NCBI GenBank assembly: GCA_030620095.1
Contig: JAUTXW010002097.1
Location: 314,501 to 378,500, forward strand
DNA: 64,000 bases
Direction: 5' to 3'
Source of the DNA: Kuschelorhynchus macadamiae
Lineage: Eukaryota > Arthropoda > Insecta > Coleoptera > Curculionidae
How positions within the stretch are numbered: position 1 is the stretch's first letter; each line of letters begins with the position of its first letter. Below the pieces are notes generated by a model, which saw only the letters and a list, made by a program, of their open reading frames with translations, did not search any database and was not told where the DNA came from. Of this stretch, positions 25,031 to 34,735 are shown piece by piece. The translations under genes and the position numbers were made by a program.

Positions 25031-25371
25031 GCCTCGAAGAAATTATACCAGGAGTTCAAGAAGAAAATATACCATTAGTTCGAGTAGAAAATAATGGGAT
25101 TGTTTTAAAAAATTTGAATAAAACTGAGAGTGAAGAGAAAAAAGTGTTTTGTGCTATTTGTTTTGAAATAATCGAATATTATGATTCATGTAGACCAAAT
25201 ACATGTTCCCACATTTTTTGTTTAAAATGTATTTTAAGATGGAATGATGAAAATGGTTGTTCTATAATGGTAAACAATTGTCCTGTATGTCGCACTAGAT
25301 ATTACTATTTGGTACAAATCTTCAAAGATGTAATTAGACATCATTTTGTTGTAATTTTAAAAAGAGGATAA
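25006..25371 (+). CDS. RING-finger protein (putative E3 ubiquitin ligase)
   Basis: The 121-residue product has an acidic, flexible N-terminal half and a RING finger of C3HC4 type: C49-x2-C52, C67-x-H69, C72-x2-C75 and C92-x2-C95. RING fingers of this type usually recruit ubiquitin-conjugating enzymes, so the likely role is ubiquitination of host or element proteins. No membrane segment is visible; the C-terminus is short and hydrophobic/basic. It is the first gene inside the left terminal repeat, with its ATG inside a 19-bp hairpin. RING genes are common in large DNA viruses as host-interaction factors. The element also carries a separate BIR gene, so together the two supply the domain pair found in IAP proteins. 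Confidence 0.85.
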   Translation: MDIPLQTISLEEIIPGVQEENIPLVRVENNGIVLKNLNKTESEEKKVFCAICFEIIEYYDSCRPNTCSHIFCLKCILRWNDENGCSIMVNNCPVCRTRYYYLVQIFKDVIRHHFVVILKRG

Positions 25372-26105
25372 TATTTTTTATAATTTGTGTTTGTGAAAAC
25401 TCTGCTAACAAATAATTTTGTAAAAAAAAGTAAATGTAAATATATATAATAATTGACACACATTTTTTCCTTTTCCTATATTGAAACGACAACAATGATC
25501 TAACAAGTTTTTTAATACATACTAATTTTTACATTACATAACAAAACAATTGTTATGGGTTTACACAAAAAGTGCCACGCCCTAAAATGGCACCACTTTT
25601 GCAAATGGAAGCTTAAATTTTCTTATGGGAATTTACATGTAAAAATGACGGTTTTGATTGTCGGACCGGCATAGCCTAATCTACTACTTTTTAATTATAC
25701 TAATAATATTAATATAATTTGCATCAAGTAAGAGAAAACTCAATTGAATACAGAAACAAGCGTTAACAAAATGTTATGCTAATATATGAGTGCTTCTAGT
25801 GGCAGTTGACATAATCGACACTTTTTTTTTTTACATATGATTAGCTATTTCATTTACAAATACAGTGTCAGATGTTAGAATAAAAAGAAGTATTTTGCAT
25901 ATAGCAATGAAAATATATAACCGCTTATAGTAACAGTTGACATTTTTTAAAATTAATATTGTTGACGTATTCTACTTATTATCTTTACAATTTATGTTTA
26001 AAATTAATATTTTTGATATAATCTACCCATTACGTTTATAACCTATATTTAAAATTAATATTGTTGAAATAATCTACCCATCACCTTTACAAACTATGTT
26101 TATTA
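25372..26105. other. Intergenic region of the Polinton with a short tandem repeat
   Basis: The 3' ends of two converging genes face this AT-rich stretch. About 25,949-26,110 holds three 50-51-bp units starting with aaaattaatat, each followed by an attctac- or aatctaccc-type phrase. The region has no supported open frame. Confidence 0.6.
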
Positions 26106-26729
26106 TTAATATTTAACAATATAATTTTCTATTTCTTTTTTTTCATTTTTGTTGCAGTAAAAGCAAGCATGTTCAGGAATTAGTAGAAAAAGATGTATCC
26201 TACAAATAGCACAATGTAAATCAGAAGCACTAACAACATAGGCTCTTTTGTAGTGGCAGCTCACATGATCGGACTCCCCTCTCCGTAAATATCTCATGTG
26301 AATTGCACTACAAGGAAGGCAAATAGCAAATGTTCCTAGTCTTCGACTTTCAATTTTAGAGTAGCTTTGTATAACACATACATCTTTTTCTTCAAAATTA
26401 TTAAATAATTCACTAGCCCTAAACTTGCTTACTTTTACGTCAGCCTCAGTTCCTAAATTTAGTAATTGTCCATCCATGTCCACTCCTTCGTCAATTTCCT
26501 GATCATCTTCCTCCATCTCTTCTTCTTCCTCCTCAATATAATTAATGTCTATGTTACATAAGAATGATCTTCTAACAAGCCTAGATGATTTGTCCAAAAA
26601 TGAATGTTTATAAGTGATGGAATCGCCTTCCAAGTTAATAAAAATTTCTTTTCTTTCCTCAATTTGAGCGGCGTTCTCCACATTATTTTCTTCAATTTGG
26701 TCGGCGTTTCCAATCATATTTTCTGCCAT
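26106..26729 (-). CDS. Acidic Cys-rich protein of unknown function
   Basis: I start at ATG 26729 (MAENMIG), which has a favourable context (A at -3, G at +4); the frame upstream has no other ATG. The product is 207 residues. The N-terminal half is acidic, with a run of about 15 residues almost all Glu/Asp (IEEEEEEMEEDDQEIDE). The C-terminal 70 residues are Cys/His-rich: C-x2-C, HVSCH, HCAIC and HACFYC. This suggests a zinc-binding domain, not clearly a classic RING. I do not recognise the family. It is transcribed toward the RING gene, so the two converge. A nuclear or ubiquitin-related role would be a guess. Confidence 0.65.
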   Translation of the reverse strand: MAENMIGNADQIEENNVENAAQIEERKEIFINLEGDSITYKHSFLDKSSRLVRRSFLCNIDINYIEEEEEEMEEDDQEIDEGVDMDGQLLNLGTEADVKVSKFRASELFNNFEEKDVCVIQSYSKIESRRLGTFAICLPCSAIHMRYLRRGESDHVSCHYKRAYVVSASDLHCAICRIHLFLLIPEHACFYCNKNEKKEIENYIVKY

Positions 26730-26901
26730 CGTTAGGAGCTTTAGATTTAGATAGATATATTTGATAAAAAACAATTTTGGTTATAGCTTATAAAATAATA
26801 TCGACAACTGATATTACAGCGAATGATACTGTATGATCGTCGAGTGGATGTTCTTAAGTATATATCCCATCAACCACCACTTTTACTACCTGCAATACTT
26901 A

Positions 26902-26903
<2 letters not shown>

Positions 26904-26991
<88 letters not shown>
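26904..26991 (+). repeat. T32-G56 homopolymer junction
   Basis: 32 T residues (26904-26935) run directly into 56 G residues (26936-26991). Such a tract could form G-quadruplex structure, or may be a sequencing or assembly artefact. Confidence 0.9.
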
Positions 26992-26993
<2 letters not shown>

Positions 26994-27006
26994 CCGCCAA
27001 CCCCCC

Positions 27007-27028
27007 TAAGGGGGCTTCGCCCCCCTTA
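27007..27028. repeat. GC-rich hairpin
   Basis: aagggggc (27008-27015) and gccccccctt-type complement (27019-27027) flank the 3-base loop ttc. It lies between the G tract and a pyrimidine-rich stretch (27,040-27,180) whose composition is unlike the rest of the element. Confidence 0.75.
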
Positions 27029-27186
27029 AACCCCCCTCACCCTCACCTTATCTTCTTTCTCTCCCTTCCTTCTTTCTCTTTTTATATGTTTCTCCGTTTT
27101 CCTTCCTTCTCCTTTTTCCTTCCTTCTCCTTTTTCCTTCCTTCTTCTTTTTCTTTCCTTCTCCTTTTTTCTTTTCTTCTTTTTTAA

Positions 27187-27306
27187 TCTAACCTAACCTA
27201 ACCTAACCTAACCTAACCTAACCTAACCTAACCTAACCTAACCTAACCTAACCTAACCTAACCTAACCTAACCTAACCTAACATAACCTAACCTAACTTA
27301 ACTTAA
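27187..27306 (-). repeat. Interstitial (TTAGG)n telomere-type array
   Basis: About 23 units of CCTAA on this strand, i.e. TTAGG on the other, perfect to about 27,281 and then degenerate (acataacc, aactta). TTAGG is the ancestral arthropod telomere repeat. The array is internal: Polinton genes lie on both sides, so this is not a chromosome end. Confidence 0.9.
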
Positions 27307-27309
27307 CCT

Positions 27310-27690
27310 GAAGAGGGTAGCCCGAAATTGGGGAACCGGGATTTTAGTCTCGGAAATTCAGGGGTCCGGGGGGGGGGGGGGGGGAGGGGGGTAAGGTTGT
27401 TGATCGGCTTGGGAAAGTGGTTTTTAGAGATTGTCGTTCAACTTTAAGTAGGACACATGTGATTAACTTTTGCATATAAAATCGCCTCAGCGAAGAGACG
27501 AATGCAATTAATTTCTGCATTCACACTGTGCAGAGCTCGCGAGTTTTCTGGTGTTTACATTGTGTCTATTTGGTAAATTTTTATTTTTATTTCTAACATT
27601 TTTATTTGGCAAGATTTAATTCTTATATATATTGGTGACATTTTTATGTACATTTGTGGCATTTTTATTTATTATTACGATTTTTTTCAT
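27310..27690. other. Intergenic region, G-rich then AT-rich
   Basis: A second G-rich patch lies at 27,365-27,391. Beyond it is the probable leader of the next gene; no RNA gene or conserved motif is recognisable. Confidence 0.4.
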
Positions 27691-27691
27691 A

Positions 27692-28594
27692 ATGGACAAT
27701 TTTTTGACATCGACTAGCAAAATAATTGACAATGACTTTGACTTATACACATGTACTCAAATGCAGAATTTTGCAAACCAACAAAACAATGAAACAGACG
27801 TATTTACAACTAGTCAACAACAAACTATTCAGGACTTGAATGAAATTATTTATAATAGCCAAGTTCAGAATAATGCCAACAAACACAACAACGAAAAATA
27901 TTTATTTACAGCTACTCAACAACAAACTCTTGACGATCTTAATGACATTATTGACAACAAAACGCACTTAATTACAACAAAAACTAAACAAACTCTTGAA
28001 GAACTGAATGACATTGACGAAACTCAAAATTCTAGCGATGAGGATATTGTTTGTTTTCAAAAATCTAATCCAAATTATTTAACATTAAAATCGCCAATTA
28101 ATTCTCCGAGACCAATTTGCTCTCCCTTTTTGTTTAGTGAAAATTCTGATTCGGAAGAAGAACAAATTGATCAAAATTTAAGTTTGGCTATTTGTCCTAC
28201 TAATTCACCATATGATATTGTAAATTCTGATTCGCAAGAAAAACAAATTGATCAAAATTTAAGTTCGGCTATATCTTCTATTAATTCACCATTTGCTATT
28301 GTAAATTCTGATCCGCAAGAAAAACAAATTGATGCAAATTTGACTTCGGATATTTCTCCTAATAATTCACCAGTTGAACAAAATTCAATTTCGAAACCAT
28401 CATTTATCATTAAAAAAAAATTTAAAATTAATAAAAAAAATAAAAAACAAATAGCAAACCTTAAGTGTCTGGGTTTCGCTATTCAAAATTTAACTAATTT
28501 GATCACAATTAAAAAGGGAGACGAAAGTACGGTGAATTATGTTAAACAGGCCTTTGACAAATTAGTTGACTCATTTGAAGAAATGGATTCATAA
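27692..28594 (+). CDS. Low-complexity protein with two internal repeat sets
   Basis: I start at ATG 27692 (MDNFLTS); the frame upstream contains only hydrophobic codons and no ATG. The 300-residue product is rich in Asn, Gln and Ser. Set A is three copies of about 35 residues, each with (T)xQQQT(I/L)xDLN(D/E)I. Set B is three near-perfect 27-residue copies beginning NSD(S/P)(Q/E)E(K/E)QID, with NSP near the end. A Lys-rich stretch (IIKKKFKINKKNKK) precedes a short mixed C-terminal domain. It is probably a largely disordered protein with a basic nucleic-acid-binding segment. I do not recognise a family. The gene lies just upstream of PolB, in the same direction. Confidence 0.7.
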   Translation: MDNFLTSTSKIIDNDFDLYTCTQMQNFANQQNNETDVFTTSQQQTIQDLNEIIYNSQVQNNANKHNNEKYLFTATQQQTLDDLNDIIDNKTHLITTKTKQTLEELNDIDETQNSSDEDIVCFQKSNPNYLTLKSPINSPRPICSPFLFSENSDSEEEQIDQNLSLAICPTNSPYDIVNSDSQEKQIDQNLSSAISSINSPFAIVNSDPQEKQIDANLTSDISPNNSPVEQNSISKPSFIIKKKFKINKKNKKQIANLKCLGFAIQNLTNLITIKKGDESTVNYVKQAFDKLVDSFEEMDS

Positions 28595-28610
28595 AGTCAA
28601 TTAATTTCTA

Positions 28611-28778
28611 TTGCTTTTTTCAAAATTTGACTATAACTAAATAAAAATGCACAATATTAATTTTATTATTATACAAAGAACTTCAAAAATGCAATTGCTT
28701 TTTTCAAAATTTGACTATAACTAAATAGAATTGCACAATATTAATTTTATTATTATTATTATGCAGAAAACTTCAGAA
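28611..28778 (+). repeat. 84-bp tandem duplication spanning the PolB leader
   Basis: The segment starting ttgcttttttcaaaatttga at 28611 recurs at 28695. The first copy even includes a relic of the PolB start (aaagaacttcaaaaatgca), matching cagaaaacttcagaaatgca after the true ATG at 28761. The promoter/leader has therefore been duplicated in tandem. Confidence 0.85.
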
Positions 28779-31700
28779 ATGCATAAGTGTGTAACATGTA
28801 ATAAAGTCTTTACTAGAAAGGATAATTTACTGCGACATATTAAAAAACATGTTAACGGAAATTCCACAAAACTCAACAGTTGGTTGAAAAAACCAAAGCT
28901 TGTTAAAGGTAAGAACATTTTATTTTTCATGTCATATTTTGTAAAATATTTTTTTCTTAATTTATATAGATTCTACAAATATTGTAAAATATTGTAAAGA
29001 ATGCAAGAAAAATATAAACCAAAGTCTATGGGGTGGACATCTTCGATCTAGTGTGCACAAGAACAATTCCAAAATAGGCTTGGAGGAAGGTGTTGAAATT
29101 ATCAAGTCAGCATTCAGGGAACGAATAATATCTTATAGGATTTCCTCACATCAAAACTTCATAAATGTGAAAGAATATTTTCAACATTTGGAATACAAAA
29201 TTGCACATCTAATAGATCAAGAACTGCAGAAACATAAATGTATCAAGCTAAATATGGAACTGTTCGGTTTCTATTTTAACCCCAGCAGCGACAGCTATGA
29301 TGTCAAATCTTTTAATGCGCCGTTCCAAGTCATTTGCCAGGGATATCAGAAAAAAGAACTGTTAGAGCAAATCTGCACCATTATTGACCAGAAAGCTGAC
29401 GAATTTGCAGAAAGAGATTCAGGTAAAGAATTTATTTTCGATTTTACAACAGCAACAAAAAAAGTAATTTTTTAATTTTTACGTTACGTTGGAAATTAAT
29501 GTTAACAAGCACAATCCGCTGAGAGCCTCATCTTTTATCGAACTTCCTCAAGAGATCAAGAGACGTCAAGCTGTGATCAACATTAGGAATGATGACAACT
29601 TTTGCTTCGCCTGGGCAGTTGTGTCTGCTCTTCACCAACCACGCGGATTAGATTTTGAAACTTCATCCTACCCACACTACTCTTCTGTTTTGGATATGTC
29701 AGGTATAGAATTTCCAATGTTGCTAAAGAACATTAAGATTTTTGAAGAAAAAAATAACATTTCTATTAATGTATATGGATTAGAAATTATAAATCCTAAA
29801 AAGGGGTATGAAGTAATTGGTCCACTTTATTATTCATCGAATAAAAAAAAATCAACATGTCAATTTATTGTTAATAAGTGATGATGATGAAAAAACTTTT
29901 CATTATTGCTATATTAAAGATTTATCAAAACTAGTTTCTGCACAAATTTCTAAACATCACGGAAAAAAATATATTTGCGATGGTTGTTTACAATATTTCC
30001 CTACAGAAGAAAATTTATTACAACACAATAGCTATGATTGTGATCATTTACGAATTAACCTACCTTCTAAAGAATTAATAAAAGATAAGTTTGGAAACTA
30101 TTCATATGATAATATTTTGAAATTTGTAAATTATCATAAACAAATGAAAGTTCCTTTCGTGGTGTATGCAGATTTTGAATGCATTTTAAAGCCTTTAAAT
30201 AATGACAATGTTGATAAAAATCCTAATACTTCATACACCTTAAAACAATATGAACATATTCCACATTCATTTGCCTATTACATTAAATGTTCCTTCGACG
30301 ATAATTATTCTAAATTTGAAAAATATAGAGGTCAAAATTGTGATACATTATTTATAAATTCTTTAGAAAGAGATGTGTATAACATATACAATAAATATTT
30401 AAAGGCTCCTAAAAAAATGATCCCTTTGAACGAACTGGACAAAATTTATCATAACTATGAAAAAGTTTGTCATATTTGTAATAAACCTCTTTTAAATGAC
30501 AGGGTTGCAGATCATTGTCATATAACCGGTCTTTATAGAGGTCCAGCTCATTCACTCTGCAACATAAATTACAGAATACCTAACTTTATTCCAGTTATAT
30601 TGCATAATTTGCGTAATTATGATTCTCATCTATTTCTTAAAAAATTATGCTTAAACAAAGAACAACTAACAGTTATCGCACAAAACAAGGAAAAATATAT
30701 TTCATTTGAAAAGCTTATTCATGTGGATAACTATTTTGATAAAAAGACACAAAAGGCTAAGAAAAAAAATATATCATTAAGGTTTATTGATTCATTTCAA
30801 TTTCTATCCCATTCTTTATCAAAACTCTCTGAAAGCTTAAAAGATGAACAATGTAAGGAAATAAAAAAAATTTTCAATGATGAAGAAAGATTTAAACTTA
30901 TTCGGCAAAAAGGTGTATTTCCTTACAGTTATATTGATGATTATTTAAAATTAGAAGAAACAACTTTACCTCAGAAAGACCAATTTTATAATACTTTAAC
31001 GGATGAGCACATCAGTGATGCAGAATACCAAAGAGCTGTAAAGGTTTGGCAATTGTTTAAATGTGAATCTCTTGGTCAATACTCCGACGTTTACTTACTC
31101 TCTGATACTTTACTTTTGGCAGATATTTTTGAAAATTTTAGAAGCACTTGTTTATCCACATATAAGCTCGATCCAGCTCATTTTTACACTTTTCCAGGTT
31201 TATCCTGGGAGGCGTGTTTGCGTTATACTGGAATAGAGTTAGAATTGTTAACTGATCCAGATATGATACACTTTTTCAAAAAAAGCGTTCGCGGTGGTGT
31301 GAGCTCTTGCATTTGTAGAAAATCTGAAGCTAATAACCCATTTCTTTTAAATTTTGATCCTTTAAAGCCAACTAAATACATAATTTATTATGATGCAACA
31401 AATTTGTATGGTTATGCAATGTCACAGCACATTCCAACGGGAGATTTTGTTTGGTTAACAGATAAAGAAATCAATGATTTAAATATTATGAATATTTCTA
31501 AAAAATCTAATAAGGGATATGTTTTAGAAGTTGATTTAGAATATCCTACAAGTCTACATTCCTATCATAACGATTTTCCGTTTTGTCCAGAAAACTTTAA
31601 ACCGCCAAATTCTAAATGCATAAAATTAATACCCAATTTAAATGATAAATCAAAATATGTTATTCACTATCAATTATTAAAACAATGTTTGGAACATGGA

Positions 31701-32657
31701 CTCAAGTTAACTAAAGTTCATAGAGTTTTACAGTTTTCTCAATCTGATTGGTTGAAAAAATATATAGACTTGAATTCAAGATTAAGAAATGATTCAAAGA
31801 ATGAATTTGATCGTAATACTTACAAGTTGGCAAATAATAGTATTTATGGCAAGACTATGGAAAATGTTGATAGGAGAATTGACGTAAGACTTGTTACAGA
31901 GTGGGAAAAAAATAGAAGAAAAGATGGTGCTGAGAATTTAATTGCAAAACCATATTTCAAGGACTTAACAATATTTTCTGAAAACTTGGTAGCTATTCAA
32001 ATGCAAAAGATTCAAGTTACTTACAATAAACCAATATATGTAGGCTTCTCAATATTAGATATATCTAAAACTGTCATGTATGATTTCTTTTATAATTTTT
32101 TAAAACCTCTTTATCAGGAAAATATTTCACTTTTATACACCGATACCGATTCGTTCATTTTAGAAGTCACAACTCCAAATATTTATTCTGACATGATAAA
32201 AAATATTCACAAATTTGACACATCTAATTATGAATTTAATAATATTCATGAAATGCCTATTACAAAGTCAGTTATAGGAAAATTCAAAGATGAATATGCT
32301 GGTGAACCCATTACTGCTTTCTTTGGTACTGGAGCAAAAGCATATTGTATTAAAACGGAAAACAGTTTAACAAAAAAAGCAAAAGGTGTTAAAAAAAGTG
32401 CAATTAAAAAGCAGTTGGATTTTATTCATTATAAAGATGTTGTTGAAAATCATTCTAAAACCTTTTGTTCAATGTATGTTTTTCGATCTAGACAACATAC
32501 AATTTTTACAGAGTTAATTAATAAATTGGCTTTGAGTTCCGAAGATGATAAGCGGTATAAAATTCCCTATAGTTTTAATACATTAGCTTGGGGACACCAA
32601 GATATTGCTTTGTATCAATGGAATGCAGAACATGAAGATTTAGATATATTTATGTAG
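28761..32657 (+). CDS. Protein-primed family B DNA polymerase (pPolB)
   Basis: The N-terminus has a C2H2 finger (HKCVTCNKVFTRKDNLLRHIKKH). A short intron (28909-28969) joins it to YCKECKK...H...H and a conserved domain ending near 29,422. A second junction (29,423-29,488) is unresolved. Then comes PLRASSFIELP...CFAWAVVSALH, typical of Polinton polymerases. A one-base excess in the A9 run at 29843-29851 shifts the frame before the main body. The catalytic part is intact: exonuclease DFE (30171-30179), HNLRNYDSH, SDTLLLADIF; polymerase A DATNLYGYAM, B NSIYGKT, C YTDTDS (32136-32153). A Cys/His insert (CHIC...DHCHITG...C) lies between exonuclease motifs. It would replicate the linear element from protein-primed ends. 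Confidence 0.93.
28909..28969 (+). other. Predicted 61-bp intron in PolB
   Basis: A GTAAG donor follows AAAG and the acceptor is tatatag. Splicing joins the zinc-finger frame to the next exon in phase 1 (K-D-S-T) and removes a hydrophobic read-through. The second exon then stays open to 29,422. Confidence 0.75.
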
Positions 32658-32723
32658 ATATTATAAGGTATTTAAATTTGTTGTTTTTGAAACCAAAGTT
32701 AGTCTTCATAAGTCTTTCACAAA

Positions 32724-33095
32724 ATGTGCATAGAAACTTTTGACAAAGAAATTGATAACAGTTATTTTAAAACATATGAAAAACGACTTTCCACTTTTAA
32801 AAAATGGAAAGGAAAATTGAGACCAGAAGTGTTAGCTGGAGCTGGCTTTTACTATACTTCAATCAATGATATTTGTAAATGTTTTTATTGTGGTATTGAA
32901 ATTTTTGATTGGTTAAGTTATGATGATCCTATTGTGGAGCATAAGAAATTTGCTAGGAATTGTGATTTAAATAACTGTTTATGGAAAAATAGGAATCGAA
33001 TAATTGTAACCATTCAAAATAAGTCTTCAAGCTACACATTTTATATAGTATTATTAATATCCTTATTTATGAACTTTTACATATATTTAAATTAA
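32724..33095 (+). CDS. BIR-domain protein with C-terminal membrane anchor
   Basis: Residues 21-83 form a baculovirus IAP repeat: R21LSTFKKW, LAGAGFYYT, then the zinc ligands C53-x2-C56, H73 and C80. The Gly of the GF core and the D-D pair before the His are present. After the BIR there is a short Cys/Asn stretch, then about 20 hydrophobic residues (about 102-122) to the end, so the protein is probably tail-anchored. There is no RING or CARD. BIR proteins of insect viruses often block apoptosis by binding caspases or their antagonists. The membrane anchor would place this one on an organelle surface. The gene follows PolB by 66 bp; the RING gene of the same element is 7 kb away. Confidence 0.85.
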   Translation: MCIETFDKEIDNSYFKTYEKRLSTFKKWKGKLRPEVLAGAGFYYTSINDICKCFYCGIEIFDWLSYDDPIVEHKKFARNCDLNNCLWKNRNRIIVTIQNKSSSYTFYIVLLISLFMNFYIYLN

Positions 33096-33193
33096 GTATT
33101 TTATTGTTATTTTTTTACAACTGCTTTTGCTTTCGTGGTGAAAGTATCTGCTTAATGTTAATAAATTTGGAATATAATTATTAATTTGTTTTA

Positions 33194-33631
33194 ATGACTA
33201 TCAGTAGATCTCAATTTATTCTTCTTTATTTTATTTTCCAAAATGTTTTTTATGTTCATCATCCCCCTGGCGTAACACAGTGTGAAATATGTTTTTCTAA
33301 TAAAACAGACGTCACTCTAAGTAAATATTGTAAATTTATGAAAATTGGATTAATTAACAATAGTACAATTAGTTGGATGGAACGAATAAATGGAAATGAA
33401 AATGCAAGTAAATTTTTTAAAATTTTGTATCATTATCCAAATCGATCTATTTTTGATACAAATTGGATAGAAAGGTTAGAGTTTAAAAATAATCAGTTAC
33501 AAATTTTAACCCCCAACTGTACCAATTATTATGACGGATTCAAAAATTATTACTTTTCCATCATTAGTGTTACATTAAACTTTGCATTATTTTTATACAT
33601 TACCATTTTAATTATTTCCAATCCATTTTAA
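33194..33631 (+). CDS. Small membrane glycoprotein-like protein, unknown
   Basis: The 145-residue product has an N-terminal hydrophobic segment (about 7-22) like a signal peptide. An ectodomain-like middle follows, with Cys30, Cys33, Cys46 and one late Cys, and N-glycosylation sequons (NKT, NNS/NST, NAS, NRS, NCT). A C-terminal hydrophobic stretch of about 24 residues (about 118-142) forms the likely anchor. This is a type I membrane layout. I do not recognise the family and claim no function. It sits between the BIR gene and the next plus-strand gene, 98 bp after the BIR stop, so it may be expressed with them. Alternatives include a viral envelope or host-modulating surface protein. Confidence 0.6.
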   Translation: MTISRSQFILLYFIFQNVFYVHHPPGVTQCEICFSNKTDVTLSKYCKFMKIGLINNSTISWMERINGNENASKFFKILYHYPNRSIFDTNWIERLEFKNNQLQILTPNCTNYYDGFKNYYFSIISVTLNFALFLYITILIISNPF

Positions 33632-33686
33632 TCAAAACTTTAAAGAAAGTGGGGATGAGAATATTTAAGTACAAGAATAACACAAT

Positions 33687-34397
33687 ATGTTTCTGTCTCG
33701 TTTAGTCATTATGAACAACGCCATGGTTCATAAACCTTTGGAAACGCTTCTTAATTCAAAAATTTATTTTTTAAATAATTCTTTGTCAAAATTTGTTCTT
33801 GTTGGCATTAGTTTAAATGATTTTTCTCCAAAAATTGTAATTGGTGGAAAAACTGGATTTTCAATCGCACTAACCGAAGAAAATTGGAAAGACATTTGTG
33901 TTCATCAAGGAATTATTGTAAACAATTTCTACTTTCCTCAAGTTGATCAAACCAGTGTGAATATAAACAACATTCATCTGCAGGTTCAGAAAATAAATGA
34001 TACCCCTGTTCTACAAATTACAAAAGGCCCACACTTCATATACTTAGGACAAGAGTCTTTGGACAATTTGTGGCGATTAAAGGAAATTATTGATTATAGA
34101 TTATCTATACTTAAAAGGCAAGAATTCAATACATATTTCAAAATATTTCAAAATAATATTTCATCTGATTGTGGCGACTTGTGTACGCATGTTTATAATA
34201 TAATAAGTCCAACAGAAAATCCTAACAGTGAAAATGTTTCAACTATGATGGAATTACTTGCTTTATATCCTGAACAAATGGAAAACAAATTGAAGCAAAA
34301 TGGAACAAAACGAAAATATTACGAAGAAAACAATGAAAATGGATCAAAAAGAAAATATTACGAAGAAAACAATATCTTTTCTGGAAGAGAACAATAA
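33687..34397 (+). CDS. Polinton protein, possibly PC4-like single-strand DNA binder
   Basis: This is a 236-residue product from ATG 33687; in-frame ATGs at 33711 and 33723 are alternatives. Residues about 36-75 (FVLVGISLNDF...KIVIGGKTGFSIALTEENW) have the strand-strand-strand-helix look of PC4-type single-strand DNA-binding domains. A second part ends IYLGQESLDNLWRLKEIIDYRLSILK. The similarity is weak and unverified. The C-terminus holds a tandem duplication, NG(T/S)KRKYYEEN twice. In the element it lies just before the convergent integrase gene. A DNA-binding accessory role in replication is a guess. Confidence 0.6.
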   Translation: MFLSRLVIMNNAMVHKPLETLLNSKIYFLNNSLSKFVLVGISLNDFSPKIVIGGKTGFSIALTEENWKDICVHQGIIVNNFYFPQVDQTSVNINNIHLQVQKINDTPVLQITKGPHFIYLGQESLDNLWRLKEIIDYRLSILKRQEFNTYFKIFQNNISSDCGDLCTHVYNIISPTENPNSENVSTMMELLALYPEQMENKLKQNGTKRKYYEENNENGSKRKYYEENNIFSGREQ

Positions 34398-34587
34398 GGT
34401 GCATGTGTTAGTGAAGTGGAGCTTTGCCTACAGACAAGCCCGTAGGAGTAACTTTCAGATGTGGTACTTAGATAGACTCTGTTTTGAAAAAAGAATAAAT
34501 GATTGTAAACTTATTCTAGATTCGATATTATCTGAGGAACATAGAAATAAAATATATTTGACACGTTTTAATAAAAATTGTATTTGA
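34300..34587 (+). CDS. Small overlapping frame or shifted C-terminus
   Basis: A 95-residue frame starts at ATG 34300 inside the previous gene, in another frame, and runs 190 bp past its stop. The overlapping part is a low-complexity Lys/Asn/Glu repeat. The non-overlapping part (VHVLVKWSFAYRQARR...FQMWYLDRLCFEKR) looks like real protein rather than noise. It may be a separate small gene, or the original C-terminus of the upstream protein cut off by expansion of the duplicated KRKYYEEN repeat and a frameshift. No family recognised. Confidence 0.4.
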   Translation: MEQNENITKKTMKMDQKENITKKTISFLEENNKVHVLVKWSFAYRQARRSNFQMWYLDRLCFEKRINDCKLILDSILSEEHRNKIYLTRFNKNCI

Positions 34588-34735
34588 TGTTTTACTTAAT
34601 AAAATTTTAGTTTAGTAAATGTGAATTTTATTTGAAATTAATTAGCACATTAAGACTTTGTAATTTGTATCAGCTAAAGCATAAAGTGAGGAACAGAAAT
34701 AAAACAAATTTAACTAAAATTTAATTTCAATTTAA

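Noticed and set aside
25949..26110. 50-bp repeats as a CRISPR array
   Set aside because: Units are contiguous degenerate tandem repeats with no unique spacers, and the genome is animal.
26823..27029. Open frame across the T/G homopolymer
   Set aside because: It translates to Phe and Gly runs only; pure low complexity.
27187..27306. TTAGG array as a chromosome end
   Set aside because: Polinton genes continue on both sides and the right terminal repeat lies 16 kb further, so it is interstitial.
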